Of a stretch of DNA of 64,000 nucleotides, positions 20,551-32,232 are shown in pieces. A program made the translations under genes and the position numbers. Numbering within the stretch: position 1 is the first letter of the stretch; each line of letters starts with the position of its first letter. The notes beneath the pieces were generated by a model, which had not been told where the DNA came from, ran no database searches, and worked only from the letters and a program-made list of their open reading frames with translations. The stretch comes from Aphanomyces cochlioides (taxonomy: Eukaryota > Oomycota > Saprolegniomycetes > Saprolegniales > Verrucalvaceae), in NCBI GenBank assembly GCA_019828595.1, contig JAHQRK010000002.1, positions 1,674,001 through 1,738,000 of the forward strand, written 5' to 3'.

Positions 20551-23500
20551 CTATTTCGCTGACAGTTCGTGCCACAACTGCCGCAGTGCTCTGACATCTT
20601 TTCGATCGAGAGCTTGGCGAACTTGCATGGCCACATTTGAATCTTGGAGCAATTCTTCAAATTGTTGAGATTTGGTTGCAGCCATGTCAATCACTTCTTG
20701 AGGCAAGTCAGCTAGTGTGGCGACGTTCAGACCGTAGCTCTTTGGGCAAATGCCGTTGGCTAACTTGTATAGGAAGACGACCTTTTGCTCGTTGTCAGGG
20801 TCTACCATGCAGTCCATGTGGCCTAAGACAACATTGGGGTTGCCAATGTACTCTTCAACGAGTGAATGGTAATGAGTTGCAAACATTGTTCGGCTTCTAA
20901 ATTAGTTTCATGCATCAGATACGCAAAACTCGCATGACTTACCCCGTGTTGTGTAGTAAATGCTCGACAACGCCATACGCAATAGCAGTACCGTCGAATG
21001 TTGATGTTCCACGACCCAATTCATCCAAAATGACTAAAGAATGCTTTGATGCATGGTTGAGAATGGTGGCTGTCTCAGCCAACTCGACAAACAGAGTACT
21101 CTGGCCAGCCAAAATACGATCTGATGCACCAAGACGTGTGAAAATTCGATCAACCGGGGTCAATCTGCATGAGGCAGCAGGGACAAAGCATCCCATTTGA
21201 GCCATGAGGACGAGGGTACATGTTTGGCGAAGAAGTGTCGATTTACCACCCATATTGGGACCAGAAAGAAGCATCATCGCTCCTGGTAAATATTAAGACA
21301 TCGATGAACAAGTTTGGACGTACCTGAATCTTTGCCCAGCTTAGTATCGTTCGGAATAAAGTCTGACACTGACGATGCAATACTCGGATGGCGACCTTCT
21401 TGAATATCCAGAAAGGGTTCGTCGTCCAAAACAAATTCTGGTCTCGTATAGCCTTCACTTTGACCACTGACGAGGGAAAGGCTCATTAGGCAGTCCAATA
21501 TCGCCAATTGGTGCACGGCTTGCTTCCACTCAGAGTACGATTCGTCAAATTTAGCAAACATACGCCGAGCTGAGTCCTTCAAAGCAGCTTCTCGTCGATC
21601 TTCAGCTGCACTGAGGCGGCTTAAGCAATCGCGAATATACTTAGTGTGGAAGCGTTTGAAGCCCTTCTTCTTGGATTTGAGGTCGTATTCAGCAGGCTGT
21701 TTAGAAGCGACAGCAGATTCGGGTACTTCTAGCTGATAACGGTCTTCTTTCTTCGATCCCCAGTAGACAATGTTCTTGCACTTGAGATTCTTTCGTTGCT
21801 CTTGCAAGTATTCTTCCAAATCGGATTCGACTTTGGCGACTTCAGCGATTGCATCGTCGTACTCGGCATCGACATTAGCTTGTGGTTGTATTGTTCCAGT
21901 TTTCAAGGCAACTTTCTGGTCGAAGGCATGATCAAAGAATGCCAATTTGTCTTTCAGGTCGGGAAAGGAGGAAAGCCAATGAGTGAGTATCTGTGCCGAT
22001 TTCCAGCTAGAATGGTCACGCAATTTTTTTACGACTTGGAGACTGGCGTGGAATCCAGTAAGTACAGCGACAAAGTCTTTAACTTTTCGAACATTGTACG
22101 CTGATACTTCGTACATAATTGCCCGACTGTCAGGGTGATCTTGTCTGGGAATGCCAAGAGCATGGATACGAGACAGCAGTCGTTCCAAATCTGGCATGCT
22201 CTTCAAGATAGCACGCAATTCGACAACAAGTGAATGCTGAGGAATGAGAGCTTGAACAGCATCAAGACGGGAATTGATCGCATCGACGGAGCAGAGTGGC
22301 TTCAAAAGCCAGTCTTCGAAGAGGCGTTTGCCGAAATTGGTCACAGTCTGATCAAGTTGAGCCAAGAGGGACCCTTGACGCTGCCCATTGTAGTTGTTGC
22401 GCAAGAGTTCTAGGTTATGAATGGAATGGCCATCCAGGACAACGTATTGTTGCGTGAGTACTGCTTTCTTCGCTCCAGTAACATTGGTATCAGGAGGATA
22501 GTAGGTGTGAAATTGTCGTAAACTGAGTAGTTCTTGATCGATCAAACTTCGGCGCAAGTTCCACACGCAACCACCCAACGCAGACACAGCTAGCAAATAT
22601 TCAGCCTTGACGCTCTTATCGATTTCAAGGCAACTTTCAAGTGTCTCTGGCCATTGTTCAAAATAGCCCGCCTGTTGAATCTCTCGCACAGTCTTCACAG
22701 CGTCCCACATCTCCGTGCCAGCCTTGAGCTCTGTTCTTACGGCATGACTCGCGCCATGGGTCAACACAGCCTTAGTCTCTGTGCTCACGCCTTGTCGTTC
22801 AATGACGATTTCGACAACGTGGAATTGAGCCAAGAGTGTGCGCAGTCTGTCTCGTTGTTGGGAGTCTGTAAACTGGCCTAGGTGGAATGCACCTGTCGTG
22901 CAGTCAACGAGACATACACCGAATTCAAGTTCTGGCTTCACTTGCTCCTTGATCGTCAGCAGGTAGGACGATGTCGTGGAAGATCCCACAGGAGAGCCAT
23001 CAAGGAAGTTGATTGTGTTTGTACCAGGTGTTAGAAGCGAGCAGATTTCACGCTTGACGACTTTGGATTTGCCACCACGTGCTTTCATCATTTCTGGAGT
23101 TTCAGTTTGCTCAACACGGGCGACACGATAGCCTCGAGAAACAAGCTGAGCAGAAAACTTCGCATAGGCGATCTCTGGAAAGCCATTATGTGCCTTTTCG
23201 CCCTTCATGTAATTGAGATTGAGTTCCTTGAAGCCAACATCTGCATCCATGTGGAAGAGCTCGTAGAACTTGCCCACTTTGAAGAAGAGCACTGTGTCCA
23301 TATTATTTTGCTTCACGTCCCACCATTGCTGCATTGCAGGGGTTTCCTTGCGCAAAAAATCTTCAGGTACTCGTATTGTCCTTGAGTCATACTCAGGGTG
23401 ATCAGGTTTGCGACCTTGCTTATCACGTCGATCAGCGTTTAACCACGGCCAAGAATCGTGCAAGCGCAATGTTCCAACCATAGCAGTGCTTGACTCTTCT

Positions 23501-24057
23501 TTTGGTTTATTAGGCGTCACTGTGTGGGTTGCTTGTTGAGGTTTCTTTGGAGGAGTCTTCGACGACTTCGACGCTGGAGCTTGCTTTTTCTTGATAGGCT
23601 TCGTATCTTCCTCACTCTCATCATTGCTATCAACTAGGCTCACATCATCATCACTGCTCTCCATGTCAACGTCCTTGTCATTCCATTCTGCCTCGTCGTC
23701 ATCCGACACTTCAATTGACTTCTTGCTCGATTGAACTAAGCGTTTTCGTTTCTTCGCAAGAGGTACATCTTCATCCGAGTCTGAGGTCACAGAGTCACTT
23801 TCCGTGCTATCTTTAGTTCGCTTTGGGGTAAATTCCACCACCGGAGGAGGCGATTTTGTAGTTGTGGGTGTTGCTTGAGGTGGACGGGGCGATGTCTTCG
23901 GCACTGGAGTTTGTGTCTTTTCAGTGCTGCTTGGAGTACTATCAGTCTTTTTTGCAGTTGGTGGAGAGAAGAAACTCAGCAGAGATTGCTGTTTCATCGG
24001 CGTGGATGAAGTCGACGCCTTCTTGGGCGGCGTCTTGCGCGCACTTCCTGGTTTCAT
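20551..24057 (-). CDS. MSH6: DNA mismatch repair protein MSH6
   Basis: Three exons on the minus strand: 24057-21324, 21282-20943 and 20896-20551, with introns of 41 and 46 bp; 1139 aa. The start at 24057 (MKPGSARKT) is chosen over an upstream open frame because it precedes a PCNA-binding box, QQSLLSFF, at residues 24-31. A Ser/Asp-rich disordered linker follows. The MutS body begins near residue 260 (mismatch-binding stretch with [13 protein letters not shown]). The C-terminal ATPase has the Walker [10 protein letters not shown], recreated exactly across the first intron, and [22 protein letters not shown] follows the second intron. MSH6 pairs with MSH2 to recognise base mismatches in the nucleus. 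There is no PWWP domain. CCAAT-type boxes lie 60-130 bp upstream. Confidence 0.95.
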
Positions 24058-24433
24058 CTCAATTTGAGCAAATTGTACAGTTCCCTCCAAAAAATAGATT
24101 GCCAAATTTTCAATTCTGATTGGTCTAGCTATAAATATTTTTAGCCAATCAAAAGGATTCGCGGGAGAGTGTATAATTGAATTTGACTGGCTGATTAAAA
24201 ATTGATTTGGATACGGCCAACAGACGCGGTGAGATGAATGCTGGAAGATGCCGTATCTCATTCGACATCAAGAAGCGACGGAAGAAAAGAACGATACATG
24301 GAATGTTTAACCTTTATTTGATGGGACTGGAACTTTGGCCTCGGAGCGACGAATGATTCTTAGCTGCAGTAGTTTTTGCTTTTGCTCATTGCAGCCTTGT
24401 GACTGACTTGATGGACTCGGGCGCTATTGCAGA
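24058..24433. promoter_or_regulatory. Upstream region of MSH6 with CCAAT-type boxes
   Basis: GATTGGTCTAGC at about 24118, TAGCCAATCAAAA at about 24144 and GACTGGCTGA at about 24184 form a cluster 60-130 bp upstream of the MSH6 start. Between 24308 and 24420 a minus-strand frame reads SQGCNEQKQKLL...SNKG and could be a last exon of another gene; I could not connect it to anything, so it is not called. Confidence 0.4.
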
Positions 24434-24641
24434 ATGCGAGTGGCCAAACGTGAAGAAATTAGGGAGTATGTGAATAAAATGGCGCGCTTGCGACGAGATT
24501 TATGGTGGATTAATTACAGTACGTCTTGTATCAAATCGATGCACAATGATTTTTTACGTATCCATAGTTGTTCCAGTTGGTGATCACAACGATGGGTATG
24601 ATCCGCCCTGGAAGGAGCACCGACATGATGCTAAACTCTAA
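24434..24641 (+). CDS. Possible 52-aa spliced microprotein
   Basis: An exon 24434-24518 and an exon 24568-24641 join across a 49-bp intron with good GT-AG ends and give a 52-aa protein that ends cleanly. It is very basic and helical at the start (MRVAKREEIREYVNKMARLR), has one Trp-rich stretch (RDLWWINYIVP), then an acidic and Pro-Trp turn. This layout resembles small mitochondrial or ER membrane proteins, but I do not recognise a family. Upstream ATGs exist in other frames, and the ORF is too short to trust on its own. It could be the end of a longer gene with an earlier exon. Confidence 0.35.
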
Positions 24642-25216
24642 AAAGTGTAGACGATTCATTTTCGCAGCCAGCGACCATGACAGCTTTGGTTACAATGCTT
24701 GGAGATGTCATGCTGGGCACCAAAATCAGCGGGATTATCCATGAATCATTAATTGCTTTGGTGTGATTGAAGATAGAGACTTCTGTTGCTCAGTCTGTCG
24801 CTTAACATGAACACAGCGCAAAGAAATCATCTCAGCATGTGCACCCTGTGATTTACTTCGTTGAACACACACAGGAATTTTGCGGAGACCTCACGCATCT
24901 GCATAACACCACAGAAGGAAACACTGATTTCCACATGTGCACTCCCAAACCTTGATGGGGTTTCCACTTCAAGTCAATGAAACAGACGCAGGAGTTTGGA
25001 GACTGATCCAGAAAAATAATACCTAGAAGGGCTTCATGTGTTTGCAAACTTCATGTCCAGATTGGCGACAGGCAGATTCAGCAGCGTTGACATTTATGGC
25101 ATGAGCACAACACCATTCAACGGGATTTGTAAGAGCACCTGACGGAGCCATCGCGTCGCATCGCAAGTTTATTAGAGGTTACCAGCCCGTCCATCGAAGA
25201 ATTGTTACTCAACAAT
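24642..25216. other. Spacer between microprotein candidate and uL22
   Basis: About 575 bp with no frame that looks like protein. Two similar GGA-TTT-GGAGAC blocks in the same orientation (about 24891 and 24990) are the only structure noticed. Confidence 0.3.
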
Positions 25217-25786
25217 TTAGTTGGCGACAACACCGCCACCCGACTTCAAGCGGAGCACAGCTTGGCGCTTGCGGCTCACCTTGACGGCCTTGGGTTCTTC
25301 AGCCTTGGCCACGTTTTCCTTCTTTTCGGTAAGGATCAACTCAATGTGAGCAGGGTTGGCCATGTAAGGTCCAATACGACCGTGAGCACGGTAAGTGCGG
25401 CGGCGTTGCTTAATGGCCATGTTGGCTTGGGTGTGGGCAATGTACAACTTTTCGACATCCAAACCCTTCAATTCAGCGTTGGCTTCCGCGTTCTTGACCA
25501 AGTCCAAGATGATGCGGGTAGCCTTTTGAGGCCATCGGCACTTGTCGCCGGGGGCGTTCAATTGCTTACCTTGGGCATGGCGACCAGGGCCACCAGTGTA
25601 CTTGGTGAAAGGCACAGCGGCCTTCATTTCCAAGACATCGTTCAAGAACTTCTTGGCCTTGGCCAACGAGTAACCCTTGATCGTGTGGCACACTTCACGG
25701 CAGTGCTTGTAGTGCACACGCAAGTGACGGCCACGGGCCTTGGCAGAACGGGTTTGATCTTCGGGTTCTTGGCTGTAGGAAGGCAT
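25217..25786 (-). CDS. RPL17: 60S ribosomal protein uL22 (L17)
   Basis: Single exon, 189 aa, about the normal length for cytosolic L17. It shows the eukaryotic uL22 pattern: CHTIKGYSLAKAKKFLNDV in the first third, the long loop with GGPGRHAQGK, and IKQRRRTYRAHGRI near the tip of the hairpin that lines the peptide exit tunnel. The C-terminal tail is basic (KVSRKRQAVLRLKSGGG). The protein belongs to the large subunit and is assembled in the nucleolus. The start MPSYSQEPE matches the family's short N-terminus. ATTGG/CCAAT boxes lie upstream between 25840 and 25985. Confidence 0.95.
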   Translation of the reverse strand: MPSYSQEPEDQTRSAKARGRHLRVHYKHCREVCHTIKGYSLAKAKKFLNDVLEMKAAVPFTKYTGGPGRHAQGKQLNAPGDKCRWPQKATRIILDLVKNAEANAELKGLDVEKLYIAHTQANMAIKQRRRTYRAHGRIGPYMANPAHIELILTEKKENVAKAEEPKAVKVSRKRQAVLRLKSGGGVVAN

Positions 25787-26272
25787 CTTACAATTGCGAT
25801 GATAAGTTGCGATTAAAGCCAACCCGTGATCGAGGACTGCTCTCGCCAATGCCAACCACCAACAATTTTCACCCCTACTCCTAGTCCCAACCAGCCAATC
25901 AAACCTCAGTATCTCCAATCTCCAGTGAAAAACGAGATTTCTTCGGATTGGCTCAAAATAAATTAGTTTAAATTATCCTATTGGATAAAAATATATAATT
26001 TTATCAAATCAAATCAAATACTGAATTCCCGTATAATTCAATGCTATTAAAATTTATAGAGGTCTTGTCCATGAAAATCAATCAAGGTGAACAGAGTTTG
26101 ATGTCTTCCATTAAGAGGATGGTCATCGTCTAGGAAGACTCAACTAAGCATTGGCTTTGAGTGTACATGACTAGAGTGTGCTCCCCACTGCATTGAAGTT
26201 TGCGCTTCGAATGATGTCGATGAGCGTAATCAACATTCCGAGGATGAGCATAAGAAACATTCTGGTTGAAGC
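25787..26272. promoter_or_regulatory. Divergent promoter region of uL22 and the CoA-transferase
   Basis: CAGCCAATCAAACC at about 25888, CGGATTGGCTC at about 25945 and CTATTGGATAA at about 25977 lie 100-190 bp upstream of the uL22 start. The stretch 25960-26060 is very AT-rich. The side next to the CoA-transferase shows no clear signal. Confidence 0.45.
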
Positions 26273-27730
26273 ATGATGTACGTCATTGTGGAATTCGCCA
26301 TGAACGAAATTGAAGAAATAGCGCGGCTGTGGCTCCGTGCAGGGTTTCCAGAATCTGCACTCTCGCGATTGTCTATCGTTGGCGAGAAGCGCTACTATCC
26401 AAGTTCCTTCCGTGTCTCGTCAGCAGCTACGATTTCAATTGCACTCAGTGCTCTCGCGGCATCTGAGATTTACCATCTTCGAACCGGTAGTGCGAATCCA
26501 GTCCAAGTACATCGACGTGATGCATGCATTGAATTCCACTCTCAAAACTTTTACCGGCCTCGAGCTGGTGAACCAACTCCGGGTATTTGGGATCCCATCT
26601 CTGGCCTCTACGAAACAGCAAACGGTGGACACATCCGCTTGCATGCTAACTTTCCCCACCACAAAGCTGGCCTCTTGAATCTCCTAAACCTTCCGCCAAA
26701 CGCTGAGCGCGGTGACGTTGCAAAAGCTCTGCTTACGAAAGATGCATTTGACTTTGAAGACCTAGCGACGAAGAGTGGCATGTGTGCTGCTGCCTGTCGC
26801 TCACCAAGTCAGTGGGCAGGTCACCCTATGGGTCAGTATATCCGAAAGACGACTCAAGACATGGAATATGTTCCTTTCAACATTCAGCCACAGTTGAACT
26901 CGCCTGGAGGCGAAAATCATGCTCCTGTTTCAATTTTGTCGAATTGCTTGACCGGCTTGAGAGTCCTCAGTTTCACGCGAGTACTGGCGGGTCCCGTTGC
27001 TGGACGAACGTTGGCTTCACATGGTGCTGATGTTCTCTGGATCACTGCGCCGCATTTACCAAGCCTTCCAAATGTTGATCCAGACACATCTCGTGGAAAA
27101 AGGACAATTCAATTGGACCTTCGTGCTAATGACGACCTCGCTACTCTCAAGAAGCTTGTCCAAGAAGCTGATGTTTTGATTGACGCATACCGTCCAGGAG
27201 CGTTGAAAGCGTTTGGACTTGACAAAGATAGCCTCCACGCCCTCAACCCGTCGCTAATCTTTGCAGACGTGTCGGCATATGGCGCAACGGGTCCATGGGC
27301 AAACAAGCGTGGCTTCGACAGTCTGTTGCAGACAGCTACAGGCTTCAATGTGACTGAAGCAGAATTTTTTGGAAGCACAACTCCGAAGGCAATGCCAGTC
27401 CAAGTCCTCGATCACGCAACAGGTTACTTTGCAGCATTTGGAATCCTTGCTGCATTGTATCGTCGGTATGCAGCTTCGGCGACTCACCCTCACGTCGAAG
27501 TGACGCTCGCTTGGACTGCTGAATGGTTGCGTCATTTGGGTCACAACTCGGACGAGACGACGGAATTGTCAGAAGATGACATTGCGCAAGGCACTGAAGA
27601 AATTGTCATCGGGAGTAATGTGTCTACATTTGCCAAGCGTGCTCCAATTATGGAGCCAAGACCGAGCTTTTCTTATTACCCTCAGTCCTTAGCAGAAGAC
27701 GAGCCCGTGTGGCTTCCACGTCAAATTTGA
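26273..27730 (+). CDS. CaiB/BaiF family (class III) CoA-transferase
   Basis: Single exon, 485 aa if the first ATG is used; the ATG at 26300 (MNEIEE) is also possible. The C-terminal 280 residues carry the family core: RVLAGPVAGRTLASHGADV, a GKRTIQLDLR segment, ADVLIDAYRPGALKAFGLD, and NPSLIFADVSAYGATGP. The Asp in VQVLDHATGYFAA is the best candidate for the aspartyl-CoA nucleophile of this class. The first 200 residues look like a weaker, partial repeat of the fold, as in other long eukaryotic members. These enzymes move CoA between carboxylic acids; the substrate is not evident. No obvious peroxisomal or mitochondrial signal. It may act in carnitine-like or branched acid metabolism, which is a guess. 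Confidence 0.85.
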   Translation: MMYVIVEFAMNEIEEIARLWLRAGFPESALSRLSIVGEKRYYPSSFRVSSAATISIALSALAASEIYHLRTGSANPVQVHRRDACIEFHSQNFYRPRAGEPTPGIWDPISGLYETANGGHIRLHANFPHHKAGLLNLLNLPPNAERGDVAKALLTKDAFDFEDLATKSGMCAAACRSPSQWAGHPMGQYIRKTTQDMEYVPFNIQPQLNSPGGENHAPVSILSNCLTGLRVLSFTRVLAGPVAGRTLASHGADVLWITAPHLPSLPNVDPDTSRGKRTIQLDLRANDDLATLKKLVQEADVLIDAYRPGALKAFGLDKDSLHALNPSLIFADVSAYGATGPWANKRGFDSLLQTATGFNVTEAEFFGSTTPKAMPVQVLDHATGYFAAFGILAALYRRYAASATHPHVEVTLAWTAEWLRHLGHNSDETTELSEDDIAQGTEEIVIGSNVSTFAKRAPIMEPRPSFSYYPQSLAEDEPVWLPRQI

Positions 27731-27755
27731 AAATGAGCGCCAATTCCGGTTCATC

Positions 27756-27863
27756 ATCCGGATAACAAGTTCTGTGAAGGCTGTAATTTTTTAAAACTTG
27801 CAGCCATTAACGTTGATATTCCTGTAATTAAATGATTTCTCGAGATGTGTTAGTTATCCGGAT
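27756..27863. promoter_or_regulatory. Pair of ATCCGGAT palindromes upstream of the HIRIP3-like gene
   Basis: Two perfect 8-bp palindromes, ATCCGGAT, lie at 27756-27763 and 27856-27863, exactly 100 bp apart and 35-142 bp before the chosen ATG. The same box occurs upstream of SPP, the TBP-like gene and a PRA1 gene, which suggests a shared activator site. Confidence 0.5.
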
Positions 27864-27897
27864 GACACAACATCAACATCTCCCGCCAAAGTCGAAC

Positions 27898-29130
27898 ATG
27901 CTAGACCAAGTTGACATTGATGAACAAGTGCTGACGAATGTGCTGACCAAAGTCCTCCCAACGATGGATGCGCGCACTGTGACATTGAGCAACCTTCTTG
28001 AGACTATTCAGCGCCGTCTTCGCGTGGAGAAAGAAGATCTCAAGGCATGGAAACCTCTAATCAAAGTATTGGTGGGCGAGCTCTTGCATCTGTGTCACCA
28101 CGGCTCTACACCATCCAAGCCGACAGAAAAGACGGCCAAAGAAGCTGCTCCTTCACCAGCAGCTACAGCTGGACATACGTCAGCCGATGAAGCCTCAGAG
28201 GAAGAATTCAATGTTGCGCCAAAGAAAGCTGTTAAATCCAAGCGTGTCCTCGTCGACGACAGCGACGACGATGAGCCATCACACTCAAAAACCCCACAGA
28301 AAAAAGTAGAACAAGCTGACGAAAGTCGACAGAAAGAGCAAAGCGATGACGAGACAAGCGATGGAAGAAACAAACAACTTCCTATGAAAAGGCACAACAA
28401 GCCTAGCATGTCCAAACGCGTAGTCGAGGAAAGTGATGACGAGGATGCCGGTGATAGCGACGATGAAGACCAACCTCGAGCTAGGAAACATGCTAAGTCT
28501 ACCAAGGCAAAGTCTTTACGTTCTCTTCAGAGTAGCGAAGATGATGCGGATTCGTCTGACTCGACATCGACGAAGAGAGGCAAGAGAAAAGCCAAGGGAC
28601 GAGAGGAAAAGACATCAAAGAAGCGGCGCTCTGTGCCAGCCAAACCAACCAAGTCAGATGTACCAACAACTCCTGGTCTTGAAGCTCTCAAGCAAATGGC
28701 CAAAATCGCTGGGGTGCTAGCGTACGCCTTCTGAACATTTTGATGTATGCTTATTGATTTATGTAGGCCTGGTTTGTATCGCAAACTGCGAGAAGCAGAC
28801 TCTGTTGATGAGGCAGAAGAATTCTTGAGGGATCGCTTGGACCAAGTCAATGTCCATTGGAGTGGAAAGTACCCAAGCAAGTTTGATATGGCTGCCCTCA
28901 AGAAGAAGAAAGACTTGGAAAGAGAACTAGATGGCATTGACCCGAGTTTGATCTTGGATTCTGGTCGCAGTACCCGCCGCTCTCGAGAGACTGCTCCACC
29001 AGTCGTCACGAAAAAGTCGATTGTTGTCGAAGATAGCGACGATGGATCCGAAGCATCTTTTGATGCCGACAAGTTTGGCAACTCAGGTAGCGAAGGGAAT
29101 AACGGCAGTGATGGAGATAGTGAAGAATAA
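27898..29130 (+). CDS. HIRIP3-like histone chaperone
   Basis: Exon 1 27898-28721, 45-bp intron, exon 2 28767-29130; 395 aa. ATGs at 27832 and 27865 are in frame upstream; 27898 is preferred because the others flank an ATCCGGAT box that looks like promoter. Residues 1-60 form a helical DEK-C-like module. The middle is a long acidic and basic disordered region with repeated SDDED blocks. The spliced segment LEALKQMAKIAGVLAPGLYRK followed by a short helical repeat matches the conserved end of HIRA-interacting protein 3, which includes a CHZ-type H2A.Z-binding motif. It should act on histones in the nucleus. It converges on DNAAF5 with 44 bp between stops. Confidence 0.75.
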
Positions 29131-29174
29131 TATGCAGACAATCTACTAGGTTATTGTTGCTCAGTTTATTTACA

Positions 29175-32100
29175 TCAGAGTGCTATGAGTTGATCGCAAT
29201 AGTACGGACTTCGGTGGCGCGTTCTATGCTCTCTTGCCTTCTTGCCCAACAGCTCTGGATCTACCGAAAATGTCTCGCGCAAGACATCAAATACTGCCGC
29301 CTAATAGAAAAGTAGCGTTTGAAAAAGACACAGATTGTTCATATCAACCTGAATTTCAGGATCGGGATCGTCTAGGTGTACAAAGAGAGCGTCCATAGTG
29401 TAGTCGATGATTGTGCCACGGAAATGACTGCGGGGAGCCGCGCGGAGAAAAGTAATATACGTGGCACAGGCTGCTTTGCGCACCAAATCGTTGCTGTCAT
29501 CCAATCGCTTGAGAATATCATGGTACAATTGGCTCACAGGCTCCTCTACAATGTTTCCATTCAAATCCGCTGAACATAAAGGAAAGCATGTACCTCCTAA
29601 AGCATTTGGCAACGCAACAAACAAGTGCTGGAGAGATAAACAAACCAATTGTCGAGTCTTGGCATCGGTGTCGTCTAAACACGACTTGAGAACAGGCAAC
29701 ATCTACAACGCGATGATATAAATGCACTCCGTTGGAAAGCTATACTTGAGGAGCCGATTCAAACAAAGTTGGCTGGTTTGCTAGTCCTTGACGAAGGAGT
29801 GTATATGTGCTTGCCATTGCCACTTTCCTAAGAAACAAATATAACTTTTTATCGTAGGAGCAATGTTATTTACCGCACGGTTGCCGCAACCTTTCCTGAC
29901 TGCCAAACAATATTGGGAGTTATCCCTTTGACAAGCAATGAAGATGCAAATGGTTGAAAAGACTAGCCGAAATCCATGTATGAGTCAAGTTTGCTGGTTA
30001 GTGTACCTGAGCAATCAATTCGTTGCCAAGCATCGTTTCCAGCAGTGCAAGGAAGGCAAGTCGCACATCGGGTTCTTTCGACGGGTCCAAATGTGCAAGG
30101 ATGATGGGGACGATCAAGTGCACTTGATCACCACACGCCTATGACTTGGTAAAATATCAAATATACGTTCATTCTCGTACTCGGCCTCCACGACGACACA
30201 AAGAATCGAAGAGGATTCGATTCGAGCTTGCCTTCGTCCAAGTCTGATTGTTCTCTGGTCGAATCGCGGTCAAAACTTGTGACAAGAACTTTCGATACAA
30301 GCCCTGACGACAACGGCCAATTTAAGACTGCAATTTCAGGACAAGAGTACCTCTTCATCGACGTGAGACGCCTTGGCAAGCTCACCAAGAGTTTCCAAAG
30401 CCTATGCAACCACGTCACGAAAATTTATTACACCAGTACATACTGTTGCGTGGGCTACTGAATCCTCAGCTGTCGATGCCACGAGATGACTCAGAACCCA
30501 AAAGAGACGGAATACCAATGTATCATGAGTGGCGAAGAGTGGTGCACCAGTCGCAACGATGGAGGCTGTCAAATGAGCCATGTTCAATTGCATTTCTGGC
30601 ACTTCTGTGTCCCGAAGACCAGATTCAGAGAGTGTTTCTGTAATTGCCTAGTCAATCAAGCATGAAATCCATTAGCGACCTGGTGGTCTATCTACCTCCA
30701 TGTGGGGTAAAATCCGACTGACCTCCATACCACTGATTCCCATTGACAAGAGAACTAGTCCATTAGTTCGATGGTGCGGGGTGTCCTGTCCAGCTAGACG
30801 TCCTGTAGCCTAGTCAAAGTCACCAAACACACCAAGACTAGTGAGCATACCAACGGTAAAAGGAGAGAGAAAAAGAGGTCCGTTTGAGAGTATCGACCGA
30901 CAACATTCATGCAACTTCGAACGCTTTCCACGACCTCCGTTTCATCATCACGGCAGGATTTAGCTAGCGCAGTCAAGATTTTATCCACATGCGAGTTGAC
31001 TGCATCCTCAACGAGGATCAACAAAATACGCAAAATGCTGGCGGATTTCTGCCTTGTCAAGGCCTTCAGAGAATGTCAGATAACTGCAATACATAAGTAC
31101 CATACTGTCCAGTCAGAGCATTGTTCAAGCAATGACGGCAACACCGACTCCAACAAACTATCCATGAGATGAAGTCGCTGCAAGATAAAGTGGCCTACCG
31201 CTGGGCATTCAGTCGAGCACCTTTGGGAGGGCGAGATATGAACGGAGGAGACTCGATAAAATTATCATGTTCTTCCATGTCATGATCTTCGCTGGCGTAG
31301 TCAATAGCCCATTTTTTACTGAGCATGTCTAGCCACTGCAGAGAATGGTTCTGAACGTCAGGTGACTCGTCAGCTAGGCCAGCAAGAAAGAGAGGCAGTA
31401 GCGGAGCCTCAAATTCACGTAATTCATCAATGTGTTCAAACCAAGAAGCAGTTGTTTGGACCAATTGCTTTCGAACGACTGGCGATCTGTCGAACATAAC
31501 TTTGCTAAAATTGGGAAGAAGAATGTCTTTCATGAGCTCCGGTAGGGATGAAGATCCGCATGGTACAACAGCTTCCAGTGCCTAGTATCGGCCGGGTCAC
31601 TTTTGTAGCTCTGGAAAAAAGCATACCTGCAATGAACATTGGCGAATCTTAGCATGCTGATGACCAAGGTTCATGGCATGAGGTTTGACGACTGTTCCCA
31701 GATGTTGCTTGATAAGAGGCTTCCACTTTTGAGCTACAGCTAGCGTAGCATCGCAACATGCTCGCTTCGCATCTGGAAACGGATCAGTTGCAGTCTTGCC
31801 CAAAATGTCCATGATTTCTGCTGGCAGTAGCTGTTCAGGTGGTGTCTTTTGAACCACCGCGTGCAAGAGCTCTAAGATGAGCAGTCGAATTTCCTCTGCA
31901 GCTTCAACAAACGGTGTTTTGCCCACGCGTGTATGCATCATGTGGATCAAATCATTCACCATGCTTTCGCCGTGGACAGCACCAAGTTTGGCAAATTCTT
32001 TGCATGTGCGAAGGCTCAATTCTCGACACTTCTCGACAGGATCGGCGATGCATTGGACCAATGGTTTGAACAATTGCGCTTGAAAGAACAATACAAGCTG

Positions 32101-32232
32101 GTCTTGACCAAACTTGGCAGCCAAATCACTGACTTGACTTAGCTTCTCCAGAGAGCGCTTTCGCACCATGCGCTGTGGATCTGACAAGCAGTTGACATCG
32201 CGCTGCAACCACTTTCCCACCTCAGTTTCCAT
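29175..32232 (-). CDS. DNAAF5: Dynein axonemal assembly factor 5 (HEATR2), 14 exons
   Basis: Exons on the minus strand: 32232-31627, 31581-31199, 31157-31106, 31063-30851, 30809-30696, 30647-30444, 30401-30351, 30303-30181, 30138-30007, 29962-29874, 29827-29746, 29702-29594, 29545-29349 and 29300-29175. All introns are GT-AG and 41-48 bp, giving 826 aa, close to the roughly 850 aa of animal HEATR2. The protein is HEAT repeats throughout, for example LTKWL-like units such as DSNDLVRKAACATYITFL near the end. DNAAF5 helps preassemble outer and inner arm dyneins in the cytoplasm, so it implies flagellated zoospores. The 48-bp intron at 29546-29593 has no stop and is a multiple of three, so its retention would only add 16 residues. 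Confidence 0.85.

Noticed and set aside
25202..25816. 204-codon plus-strand frame across the uL22 gene
   Set aside because: Complete overlap with a highly conserved ribosomal protein gene on the other strand.
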